Source of the DNA: Sphingobacterium deserti
GTDB taxonomy: Bacteria > Bacteroidota > Bacteroidia > Sphingobacteriales > Sphingobacteriaceae
Length of the DNA: 62,863 nucleotides
Assembly: GCF_000757725.1 (NCBI RefSeq)
Contig: NZ_JJMU01000001.1
Coordinates: 1-62,863, forward strand
Reading direction: 5' to 3'
Part shown: positions 27,307 to 35,455 of the stretch, piece after piece
Layout of the letters: every line of letters begins with the position of its first letter
How positions within the stretch are numbered: the first letter of the stretch is position 1
Translations under genes and position numbers: made by a program
Notes under the pieces: model-generated
The model's input: only the letters and a program-made list of their open reading frames with translations
What the model was told of the DNA's origin: nothing
Database searches by the model: none

Positions 27307-28122
27307 TTATACCTCCTTCTCTTTTAAACGCAAGAATCCGATGATCCAAAAGACAAGCGTTAGGAACACGCCTATCCCCAAAATCAAACGAAAAATGTTC
27401 AATTCCTCATTCCACAAGCCGCGATCTGATACAGACATCGTATTTCGTGTCAGCGCATTCATGAGGTATACCAAGGTTATGGTCCATACCGCTATAAATA
27501 TAATAAGCGAAATCGCCGTTTTTATATATTGGAAATTTTGAAAAGCTATCGAACCGAGCAGGAATATTGCGCTCAAAAGGAATGGCAGAAAATAGAAAAA
27601 GGGGAGCCTTGCTGGAAAGTCTTTCATAGACAAAAAGGGAACTTTACTGTTGATAGCCGCATTAGCAACGTCGTTATCGCTGAGCGATATGGACGCTACT
27701 GCTTTTCTGAGATAGATAACGAATCCGAAATCAATAACCATATAGATCAGCACATAGGAAATCATGGTTATAAATAAACTAAAAAATAGCGCTGTTATAA
27801 ATTTTTCCAAACGAGACGCGGGAATCAATATTTCAAATATCGCTTTCGGCTTTTGTCCCAAGTCAGAAAAGTATGTCCCAGCGATGATGGTTACAAAAAG
27901 TAAACCGAGAAAAATAAAAAGTACGGGCCTAAAAGACAATAAATGCTTCATAAAACCCGGCTCAGCCGAGAAATTGTAAAAGAACTCCTTTACAGCATAG
28001 CCGTAAAAGGCTGCTATAACACCGGCGGCTATCCCTATCGACATGATATAAACTTTACCAAAACTTATCCATTGTCTATTAATTAAGGACATTAATCTGC
28101 GGATATCGAATAAATCAGACAT
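27307..28122 (-). CDS. ABC transporter permease-like membrane protein
   Basis: 271 residues with about six hydrophobic membrane helices (about 25-45, 68-88, 105-130, 170-190, 198-218, 240-262). There is no sequence motif beyond the membrane pattern; I do not recognise the exact permease family. Its role is inferred from position: it lies 8 nt after the ATPase gene and directly abuts the GntR gene. Together with the ATPase it would form a type with one membrane subunit per operon, as in YtrA/bacitracin-type or ABC-2 systems. Substrate unknown. Confidence 0.75.
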   Translation of the reverse strand: MSDLFDIRRLMSLINRQWISFGKVYIMSIGIAAGVIAAFYGYAVKEFFYNFSAEPGFMKHLLSFRPVLFIFLGLLFVTIIAGTYFSDLGQKPKAIFEILIPASRLEKFITALFFSLFITMISYVLIYMVIDFGFVIYLRKAVASISLSDNDVANAAINSKVPFLSMKDFPARLPFFYFLPFLLSAIFLLGSIAFQNFQYIKTAISLIIFIAVWTITLVYLMNALTRNTMSVSDRGLWNEELNIFRLILGIGVFLTLVFWIIGFLRLKEKEV

Positions 28123-28130
28123 ATTTAGGT

Positions 28131-28958
28131 TTATTTTAAAAGGTCAGTAATTTCTTCTTTGCGTTGTGTTACAGCGTTAAAAAGTAATTCGAGATCTAAT
28201 CTCGAATCTTCAGCTGCTTGGTTACGCTGTATGGTATTGAACCCGCCGAGCGCGCTCTCTGCGTATAGCACGGAATCAGACAGCTCTTTTACTTTCTTAA
28301 AGCAAAACTGCGTAGTGATATCCTCTACGGATGCGTTTAATGCTACGCGATATTCGTCTAGGAGGATAACAGCGTCGATCAGATTATCGAGGTCGCGGAC
28401 CTGGTGCGTAGAGATTAAGACACAACGATCGTCGGTTAGTGTGGCGGCCATAATTTTTCTGAATTGCGCCTTCGACGGAATATCCAGTCCATTGGTCGGT
28501 TCGTCCATAATAATAAGTCTTGTATTCGTAGCTAATCCGAAAGATATCAGATACTTTTTTTTCTGCCCATAACTCATATCGGCGAGCTTTTGATTGAGCG
28601 GAATTTCAAATTCTCTAATCAGCTCTTCGAAATACGCTTGGTCAAATTTCGGGTAAAAAGGGGCATTTGCACGAACAAACTTATCAGAACGTATGGAAGG
28701 GAGATAAAATTCTTCCGGTATGAAACTGATCTCGCGTAGCAAAGAAGGTTCGCGATTCTGTGGATCGTGTCCGAAAACGGTAATCTTGCCTTGGTGAGGA
28801 TAAACAAGACCTGCGATATTTTTCAATAGCGTAGATTTTCCGGCGGCATTTTTTCCCAATAGGCCATAGATATGTCCCTGTTTCAATTGCAGATCCATCT
28901 CTCTAAAGAGAGGCCGACTTTTACTATAACTGAAGTTAAGGTTTTGGATAGTTATCAT
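28131..28958 (-). CDS. ABC transporter ATP-binding protein
   Basis: 275 residues. Walker A GKNAAGKST (near 37), signature motif MSYGQKKK (a variant of LSGGQ), Walker B LIIMDEPTNGLD and an H-loop STHQ are all present. The last about 60 residues are an extension beyond the nucleotide-binding domain. It is the first gene of the ATPase-permease-GntR-GIN operon; the start codon lies only a few bases beyond the operator/transcript start. By analogy with YtrA-controlled systems it may respond to envelope stress or antimicrobial peptides, which is inference. The ATPase is predicted functional. Confidence 0.9.
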   Translation of the reverse strand: MITIQNLNFSYSKSRPLFREMDLQLKQGHIYGLLGKNAAGKSTLLKNIAGLVYPHQGKITVFGHDPQNREPSLLREISFIPEEFYLPSIRSDKFVRANAPFYPKFDQAYFEELIREFEIPLNQKLADMSYGQKKKYLISFGLATNTRLIIMDEPTNGLDIPSKAQFRKIMAATLTDDRCVLISTHQVRDLDNLIDAVILLDEYRVALNASVEDITTQFCFKKVKELSDSVLYAESALGGFNTIQRNQAAEDSRLDLELLFNAVTQRKEEITDLLK

Positions 28959-28960
28959 AC

Positions 28961-28986
28961 TAGTGTACTATTTAAATAACACACTA
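28961..28986. promoter_or_regulatory. palindromic operator of the GntR-ABC operon
   Basis: A 26-bp imperfect palindrome: outer arms TAGTGT (28961-28966) and ACACTA (28981-28986), with TATTTAAATA in the centre, symmetric at 22 of 26 positions. It covers the promoter -7 element and the predicted transcript start and ends 3 bp before the ATPase start codon. This is the expected placement for repression by the GntR/YtrA-like protein encoded in the same operon. Confidence 0.65.
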
Positions 28987-29015
28987 ATATAGGAGAGTTT
29001 TTATATTTGACAAAA
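28984..29015 (-). promoter_or_regulatory. promoter of the ABC-GntR-GIN operon
   Basis: On the minus strand, TTTTG (29011-29015), a 19-nt spacer and TATATTAG (28984-28991) fit the Bacteroidota -33/-7 consensus. The transcript start would fall near 28977-28980, inside the palindromic operator. Confidence 0.6.
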
Positions 29016-29028
29016 TATGATAAAAAAA

Positions 29029-29053
29029 ATCTTGCTACGGGCTGTAGCAAGAT
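29029..29053 (-). terminator. terminator of the small periplasmic protein gene
   Basis: On the minus strand ATCTTGCTAC/GTAGCAAGAT forms a 10-bp stem with a 5-nt loop and is followed by TTTTTT. It insulates the 29093 gene from the ABC operon promoter. Confidence 0.75.
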
Positions 29054-29092
29054 CTTATTGAACATGTTTATGCTGTTACATCTTAGTAGATG

Positions 29093-29440
29093 CTAGTCTT
29101 TCTTCTTCGCATCACGTTCTTCGATGTATTTTCCGTAAAGGGGCTTTTGCTGATCAGTCAATTGTTCGATAATTTTGGCATCGGCGTTTGCCATTAAAGT
29201 TGTTGCTTGTTGCTCGGCGACATCCTTGGCGATAGTGGTATCTGATTTAAGCGCCCATTTAGCTTTCGTATGTTCCAGAACGATATCATATACCGCCGTC
29301 TTCTGTTCTGGTGTTAACATTACCTTTTCAGCAATCTTTTCTACCTTTGCTTTTGCTTTGTCTTCAGGATTCCCCTCTTGGGCAAATGTAAGTGTTAGTG
29401 CGAACATCAAACTTAAACCTGTTAAAATCAACTTTTTCAT
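29093..29440 (-). CDS. small secreted helical protein, Spy/CpxP-like
   Basis: 115 residues with a signal peptide (about 1-20, cleavage after TFA/Q). The mature part is strongly helical and charged. It contains LTPEQKTAVYDIV and QLTDQQKPLYGKYIEE, two LTxxQ-type motifs seen in Spy/CpxP periplasmic chaperone-like proteins. These buffer misfolded periplasmic proteins under envelope stress. The assignment rests on the motifs only. Its own terminator separates it from the downstream ABC operon. An inverted repeat ACGTAG (29471-29476)/CTACGT (29503-29508) lies in its upstream region and might be regulatory. Confidence 0.6.
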   Translation of the reverse strand: MKKLILTGLSLMFALTLTFAQEGNPEDKAKAKVEKIAEKVMLTPEQKTAVYDIVLEHTKAKWALKSDTTIAKDVAEQQATTLMANADAKIIEQLTDQQKPLYGKYIEERDAKKKD

Positions 29441-29727
29441 ATCCTAATTTTTTAATTAAACATTTTATTTACGTAGTGTCTTCTTATTGGTTAAACGTCT
29501 AGCTACGTGAAATAGTTTCATTTTTGTATCAGGTATGTTACAAATTAACAATCTTTAACGAATCGCTCGTTTTCGATGTATGATGGAATTAATCATGCAT
29601 TGCAACTCCGGCAATAGGTAGGTCGTAGTATTCGGATGTTTTAGGACTGCTTATAGCAAATAATATACTTTAGGAAATTCCATTTCATCGACTATTGTAG
29701 AATTTCGGGCGACGAATTGTAAAAAGA
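29441..29727. other. intergenic region
   Basis: No ORF. It contains the ACGTAG...CTACGT inverted repeat at 29471-29508 upstream of the small periplasmic protein gene; otherwise nothing recognised. Confidence 0.3.
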
Positions 29728-29761
29728 GAAAGGTTTCCATCCGGGCGAATGGAAACCTTTC
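29728..29761 (-). terminator. terminator downstream of the decayed lipoprotein gene
   Basis: Perfect 13-bp stem GAAAGGTTTCCAT/ATGGAAACCTTTC with an 8-nt loop; on the minus strand it is followed by TCTTTTTAC. It lies 43 bp after the final stop of the pseudogene, matching the original gene end. Confidence 0.7.
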
Positions 29762-29803
29762 AAAACCAATTATAACTTGCCGCCATGCTCATAGCGGCCT
29801 GAA

Positions 29804-30254
29804 TTATGAAATTCCAATTTCGGAACTATTTTTTATATATGCAAATTTATTTAAAAATTTTTCTACCGAGCTTTTTGCCTTCTGCTCATTATGCTTAGTG
29901 CTAATATCCAGCCCATAGCGTCTCGCGATGGCACACGATTCATCGCTTTAAATAATTACGAAAATTGCGTTAGCGTTTGTACAGCTAATCCGACATCAGC
30001 CTTTTATTTCTTATCATTCTCTTCAACCTTCGCTATATCCCGATTGATCGACTTTTCCCACAACTACTGACCGCCTCTGCTTTCACATCATCAGCGATGT
30101 TCAATGCCCCGTTCATTTCAGTTACGTGCTTTTCACTATCATTGATAATTGAGATGATCGAATTGTTATAAGCAACGGAGTCTTGCGATTTATTGCACCC
30201 TGATAAGCTTAGCACGGCTAGGTATGCACATAGAAGTCTTTTTATCATTGGCAT
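29804..30254 (-). pseudogene. frameshifted lipoprotein gene, LIC11966-like surface protein family
   Basis: The N-terminus (from ATG at 30254 or 30248) has a lipobox signal peptide (LSLSGC) and about 60 readable residues. Coding then moves to other frames: KSINRDIAKVEENDKK, next KADVGLAVQTLTQF after a stop, and finally a C-terminal part containing RYGLDIS and SVEKFLNKFAYIKNSSEIGIS, ending at TAA 29804-29806. The pieces line up as one small helical lipoprotein of about 150 residues broken by at least two frameshifts and stops. A strong terminator follows, showing the old gene end. The family name is tentative; the decay is directly visible. Confidence 0.6.
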
Positions 30255-30566
30255 GCTGTTTTGTATTATTTGGGATCTCCGATAGCAATATCCTTTCTTA
30301 AAGTTCTCAACCTTTTGGAACATCACAAAAATAATTTGTAAAAAATTAATTTCCTATGGCGGAAAACCGTGAATTCGGTTTGATGGATTCCGTGTTGCAT
30401 CATGTTTTGCAAAGGGGATCGCTTTTCATTGCAAGAAAATAATATGAAAATGGATCAGGAAAGCCCAGGAATAATGCGTAGATTATCACGTTTTTTTAAA
30501 TACACTTTATGCTAGCAGGTATGAACATGGGTAATCGATTCATTTTAAAGTAGTACGGCAATTGGA
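30255..30566. other. intergenic region before the LpxR-like gene
   Basis: About 310 bp with no supported ORF or clear regulatory element; it must contain divergent promoters for the decayed lipoprotein gene and the lpxR-like gene. Confidence 0.3.
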
Positions 30567-31526
30567 ATGAAACTGAGATTAAAAGAAAGTTTGCTGATTG
30601 TTGTATTTCTAATGATTCACACTTGTGTTTTAAAATCCCAGGAATACAGTCGCGAGATAGGCATACAGACTGATAACGATGCTTATTTGTGGTACGGCCA
30701 AGATCGCTACTACACAAATGGTCTGTTCATTTTTTACCGACAGGCGGCGGAGCAAAGCAAATTTCTAGGTAAAGAATTTAATAAGATTATTTACGAAGTT
30801 GGGATCGGGCAGCAAATGTATACACCATTATCTGCCTTTGTACCTGAACCTTATTTGCAAGACAGACCATTTGCTGGATATTTATTTGCAAACGGACAAG
30901 TAAATCTTTTTTTCAGGAATGAGCAGGTTTTAAAAGCAGGTCTAAGCCTGGGCACTATCGGCCCGCATGCAATGGGCCAAGAAACGCAAAACCTACTCCA
31001 TCAGACTGTAGGCCTTTACGAAACGAGCGGATGGGAATATCAAATAGATAATGCCGTTGCGATAGATGTGAAGCTAAACTACACTGCGCTGTTTTTCCGA
31101 AAGCAAAATGTCTTTGATATTTCTCTAGAAAGTCAGTTGAATCTTGGGACAACATTTACAGGTATGGGCCTTGGATTGCTTTTTAGGACAGGAAATATAA
31201 ATCCATTCAGCCAATCTGCCTACCATAATGCGAGGATAGGCCGAAACCAAACAATGCGTAAAGCCTTAAAGAAAGAGCTCTATGTATATGCCAAGCCCCA
31301 ACTGAATTATGTCGCTTATGATGCGACTATTCAAGGTGGTTTGTTTTCCAGCGGCAGTCCCGTAACGTTTGATGTGCGCCCACTTGTTTTCGAACAAAAG
31401 ATAGGCCTTAACTATTCAAACGATCGATTTACGCTTGATTACGCGCTCATGTTTAAGTCGAGAGAAATTTATAGTCCGGCAAGGCATCATCAATACGGCA
31501 GTATATCGGCCTACTACCGGTTTTAA
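30567..31526 (+). CDS. lipid A deacylase LpxR family protein
   Basis: 319 residues. A hydrophobic leader (about 8-22) exports it. LpxR family features are visible: NDAYLWYGQDRYYTNG near 37-52 with the Asn/Asp active-site region, RPFAGYLFANG near 100 and GTIGPHAMGQETQ near 128-140 carrying the candidate catalytic His. It ends in YYRF, a barrel C-terminus with Phe. LpxR removes the 3'-acyloxyacyl chains of lipid A in the outer membrane, in a calcium-dependent way. Single gene. Whether the lipid A of this organism is the substrate is inference. Confidence 0.82.
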   Translation: MKLRLKESLLIVVFLMIHTCVLKSQEYSREIGIQTDNDAYLWYGQDRYYTNGLFIFYRQAAEQSKFLGKEFNKIIYEVGIGQQMYTPLSAFVPEPYLQDRPFAGYLFANGQVNLFFRNEQVLKAGLSLGTIGPHAMGQETQNLLHQTVGLYETSGWEYQIDNAVAIDVKLNYTALFFRKQNVFDISLESQLNLGTTFTGMGLGLLFRTGNINPFSQSAYHNARIGRNQTMRKALKKELYVYAKPQLNYVAYDATIQGGLFSSGSPVTFDVRPLVFEQKIGLNYSNDRFTLDYALMFKSREIYSPARHHQYGSISAYYRF

Positions 31527-31718
31527 ATGATGCGCAGTCCAATAGAACGGGTGGTTTTGATATGAATTTTTTCGTCAATATGAGTTTTCGTATTGATAAC
31601 TTGCTACGACTTCCCTGGTATTATTATCTGACATCTATTCTTTTTTTACGATTCGCCACATATAGTTATCGAAATATCTTATTTTAGGCGTCTTATACTA
31701 AAAGCACAACCACCACCT

Positions 31719-33140
31719 ATGCAATCACGATATTTTTTGACCTGTGCTATCATTTGGTTTTTATGTTGCGCAGCTTCGCGCACTGCAAACGCCGCGCAAT
31801 ACGCCTTACAGCCGACTGGCCAATCCCCATCTGAAGAACTTTATAATAATGCGGAACTTCATTCGTTAGAGACCGAAACAGGTGGCGTTTGGGTGAAAGG
31901 AATTATTCCAAAGGACCTTAGAAACAAATCTTTAATACTCCAAATACCATCGGCAAACCTTCACGACTATGAGCTTTTCTTGCACGAGAATGGAGACTTA
32001 CGCAAGCAATCGACCGTCGATATTGGCTCTCCAGCACATACCCCCAGTAGATTCCCGCGCTTCCATATACATAGTATCGACTCCATTTATCTTTTGCATT
32101 TTCCAGATCGTGCGCTTAAGGTTGCAGAAGTACAGCTGGAAGAACGAGGAGCATTCATTAGTTCTGAGTCTATGCGTTTTTTCCGCATCGGGCTGTATTA
32201 TGGGCTTGCGTTGATGTCTATTGTATTTAATTTTGTTTTCTACCTGATATTTAAAGATCGTCGATTTATAACATACTGCTTATTGTTGTTAACCATATTC
32301 ATAACATTTTTCTACGAAGATGGTATGTTCTACTTTTTCTCGAATGGAAAATGGACGTTGGACTACCTGATGGTATGGAACAATTCCATCACGGCACTAA
32401 TCGCGCTACCATTCACGATGTACTTTCTAGATTTACAGGCATTTTTCCGACGCTATAGAACATGGTATCTATACGGATCCATGATGCTATTGCTGTCCGC
32501 GCTATTATTCACCATAACAGATAACCTACTTTTTTATGCGTTGGTATATGTGTTGTGTTTTTTGCTCGCTGGATCTTGCATTTTTCTTGCGGCTATGCGA
32601 TTTCGAAAAGATGTGTATGCACGTTTTTTGGTACTGGCTTTTGGCTTGGTGATTATCACTGGAATCCTATATGTTTTGTACACACATATTGACTCCCATA
32701 CTTTTTCATTTTTTGATTTGGGGACGTTTCGATTGATAAGTGCTTTGGAGATTATAAGCGTAAGCTTTGCAATTATTTACAAGGTGCGGGCACTGCAAGA
32801 TGAAAATGAAAAAAATCGCCAAGAACTCGATCAATACTTACGCTTTATTGACCAAGAAACTCCCCCACCAGATGCCGTTTTAAGCCCCACAATAAGCGCC
32901 ATTCACGAACCGCAGCCGAACGATGTACAGAAACATGCAGTGAGCGAGCGTTTAAAACGATTACACGATCTAACGGAACGCGAAACGGAGGTCCTTGGAT
33001 GTATATGGGAAGGGCTAACAAACAAGGAAATTGCAGACAAATTGTTTATATCCGTTAGTACTGCAAAATACCATATCAGTAACCTGTATGTCAAGCTGGA
33101 CGTGAAAAACAGAAATCAAGTGCAGACACTTCGGGAGTAA
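31719..33140 (+). CDS. 7TMR-DISM sensor fused to a LuxR-type DNA-binding domain
   Basis: 473 residues. A signal peptide (about 5-26) is followed by a periplasmic beta-rich domain (about 30-150), then seven consecutive membrane helices (about 157-355; blocks such as [22 protein letters not shown] and [18 protein letters not shown]), a short coiled coil and a C-terminal LuxR HTH ([40 protein letters not shown]). This joins an extracytoplasmic carbohydrate-binding-type sensor directly to a DNA-binding output, with no kinase: a membrane-bound one-component regulator. Ligand and targets are unknown; the next gene is a kinase on the same strand but over 340 bp away. Confidence 0.85.
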   Translation: [473 protein letters not shown]

Positions 33141-33376
33141 GTTAGCAATAGTATTGACTTTCATGAAGATACTGAAATAACGCAATCAAACCGTAGGGTA
33201 TCCTGTAAATATCGTTACCCCTAAAAAGACAATATACTAACATTGGAGTGATGATACGCTTAGCGCAAGGTAACTGTCTTTACAGAAATTTAGCAGCTAA
33301 CGAAACCAAAACCTCTAATATAGCGCATCAAACTATCGATAAAGCTTAAATTATAGCGTATTAAAGGATAAAAAGC

Positions 33377-33384
33377 TATATTTG
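33377..33384 (+). promoter_or_regulatory. -7 promoter element of the kinase gene
   Basis: TATATTTG matches TAnnTTTG exactly; the transcript start would be near 33390. This overlaps the longest possible ORF start (33382) and so argues for the downstream ATG at 33484. Confidence 0.45.
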
Positions 33385-33483
33385 CCTATACAAACTTGCT
33401 CAAATTTTAAATTGATGGGTTTAAAATTCGATGGGCACCGCAAAAATGCCTTATTTAAAACTGAAAAAAATCAATGCTCATAC

Positions 33484-34773
33484 ATGGAAATATTTCAACG
33501 GTGCTGGACAATTTTACGAAACTTCTGGCTTAAGGTTGATTCTTTTGGGGTGACCCCGGATATGTCGTATCTACAGGATCGGCGCATCAGAATGGTGAAC
33601 CTAATTTCAATGTGGTCGTTTATTTGTGCTTTATTTTATAGCGTATTTAATCTTCTCCTTGGCATTATTGATCTAGCAATCGTCGATTTGATTTTTAGTC
33701 TATCGGTGCTATTGGTATTTTATTTTCACTATCATAAGAAATTTATTGTAGCTAGATTCTATTTACTAGGTGTGACGATCTTATTTCTAAGCACATTAAG
33801 CCTTTTATCCTACAATATTGCTGAATATTTCGTTTTTTGTGTAGTGATCGGGGGGATACTCATATTTCAGAACAAATGGATGCAGGTGTTTATTTGCATT
33901 TCTTTGGTGCTTGCCGTAATACTGCCGAGGACGCTATCTCATGATCTTAATAGCATGGTTTCGCTTACGCAAGGACGGTTATCTTACAATCTTCCTTTGG
34001 CTGTGTTTTTTGTCTTCTTTACGGTTCGACATTTTAAATACATTCAACAAACCTACCAGGATGAGATAAAGAAACAACAACTTCACCTGCAAGATCTTAA
34101 TCGAGATAAAGAGCAACTATTTGCGATCGTTGCACACGATATCCGTTCGCCACTAATTGCTACCACACAAATGTTGCAGCATATCATAAACGATGAAACG
34201 AGCGAGGAGTTTAAAAAACAGGCTTTCTCGCAGGTAGCGGCGCAACTACATATGATGACGGAAAATGTGGATAATCTGTTGCATTGGAGTAGTCAGAACC
34301 TTCAAGGGCTGGTTAGTCGGCCGACCAGTTTTAGTATACATACCCTATTAATAGAAGTGCTCAAAGGAATGGAAGCTCAGCGTAAAGCCAAGCGAATACA
34401 GACCGTCATTGATGTTCCTTTCGGTATGTTGATCTTCGCCGATCCAGAACAGATGCATATTATTCTCAGGAACATATTAAATAATGCCCTTAAATTTAGC
34501 CATAAACACGGCAAAGTTAAGATTTCCGCAAAAAAAATGGATGCAGCTGTAGAGATTTCCATAGAAGACTGGGGCGTGGGGATGTCCAAGAAAAAAGTAA
34601 AGAAGCTATTTAACAATTTGCAATTACCATCTTACGGCACCTCGGGCGAACGGGGCACGGGAGTAGGACTAGTCTTGGTAAACAACTTGATAGAAATTAA
34701 CCGTGGAGAGATTAAGGTTTCAAGTGTTGAGAACAGTGGAACAACGATTTCGCTGAAGTTCCCCTCCGTTTAG
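33484..34773 (+). CDS. multi-pass membrane sensor histidine kinase
   Basis: About 429 residues from the ATG at 33484; the longer frame from 33382 would overlap the promoter element. The N-terminal half has about six membrane helices with very short loops, so it probably senses a signal within the membrane or cytoplasm. The H-box is FAIVAHDIRSPLIA, followed by HATPase motifs: N-box IILRNILNNALKFS, G1 EDWGVGM, G2 GERGTGVGLVLV. No receiver domain is present. The nearest response regulator (34835-35455) is convergent and is paired with another kinase, so this kinase is an orphan here. Confidence 0.88.
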   Translation: MEIFQRCWTILRNFWLKVDSFGVTPDMSYLQDRRIRMVNLISMWSFICALFYSVFNLLLGIIDLAIVDLIFSLSVLLVFYFHYHKKFIVARFYLLGVTILFLSTLSLLSYNIAEYFVFCVVIGGILIFQNKWMQVFICISLVLAVILPRTLSHDLNSMVSLTQGRLSYNLPLAVFFVFFTVRHFKYIQQTYQDEIKKQQLHLQDLNRDKEQLFAIVAHDIRSPLIATTQMLQHIINDETSEEFKKQAFSQVAAQLHMMTENVDNLLHWSSQNLQGLVSRPTSFSIHTLLIEVLKGMEAQRKAKRIQTVIDVPFGMLIFADPEQMHIILRNILNNALKFSHKHGKVKISAKKMDAAVEISIEDWGVGMSKKKVKKLFNNLQLPSYGTSGERGTGVGLVLVNNLIEINRGEIKVSSVENSGTTISLKFPSV

Positions 34774-34834
34774 CCAGATTATAGACTCCTCGCTATTTTA
34801 CCCTCGGTCTTTCCTACTTCCGTGTTCATCCAAT

Positions 34835-35455
34835 TCAAATAAACTTCATCTCAGCGGCTTTGTGAATAAGCGATGCGGCATTGCTTACATTGAACTTTTG
34901 CAGTAAATTCCGACGATGTGTCTCCACAGTAAGCTTGCTAATGAATAGCAGATCTGCAATCTCAGGTGTGGTTTTACCTTCGGCTAAATGTGCTAACACC
35001 TCTTTTTCTCTTGGTGTCACGACGGGTATCTCCGTTTTTCGATGTTCCATCGCCGCCTGCATCTCTTTACTGACGATCTTCTGATCGTTATCAACATCTT
35101 TTATTGCTTGGATAAGTTCATTTGCAGCAATATTTTTGAGAAGATATCCCGAAGCCCCACTTTGAAGCATCCTATCAGCTACACTGGCTTCGTTCAGATT
35201 GCTGATAGCGACTACATGGGTCTGCGGATATTTTTTCTTAATCTCCAATGTCGCATCAATACCATTCATCTCAGGCATATTGATATCCATGAGCACGACA
35301 CTCACCTTTTCTATCTCCAAAAACGCAAGTGCATCAGTCGCAGATATAAAGCAACCTTTCAAATCTATGGTCTTTGTATTGCGCAGTATAAATTGCAGGC
35401 CATTGAGCACCAATGGATGGTCGTCGACAATGATGACAGAAATAATTTTATCCAT
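34835..35455 (-). CDS. NarL/FixJ-type response regulator
   Basis: 206 residues. Receiver domain: acidic pocket IIVDDHPLVLNG, phospho-acceptor Asp in VVLMDINMPEMNGID (about 57) and conserved Lys in YLLKNIAAN. Output: LuxR HTH TPREKEVLAHLAEGKTTPEIADLLFISKLTVETHRRNLLQKF. It overlaps the 3' end of the kinase gene by 8 nt (translational coupling), so this kinase is its cognate partner. Targets unknown; no adjacent regulated operon is obvious. Confidence 0.93.
   Translation of the reverse strand: MDKIISVIIVDDHPLVLNGLQFILRNTKTIDLKGCFISATDALAFLEIEKVSVVLMDINMPEMNGIDATLEIKKKYPQTHVVAISNLNEASVADRMLQSGASGYLLKNIAANELIQAIKDVDNDQKIVSKEMQAAMEHRKTEIPVVTPREKEVLAHLAEGKTTPEIADLLFISKLTVETHRRNLLQKFNVSNAASLIHKAAEMKFI

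Noticed and set aside
30496..30717. A minus-strand ORF starting MCSSDL, like the peptide made by sequencing-adapter read-through
   Set aside because: The underlying DNA is not adapter sequence, and on the plus strand it encodes the conserved DRYYTNG region of the LpxR-like gene. Coincidence.
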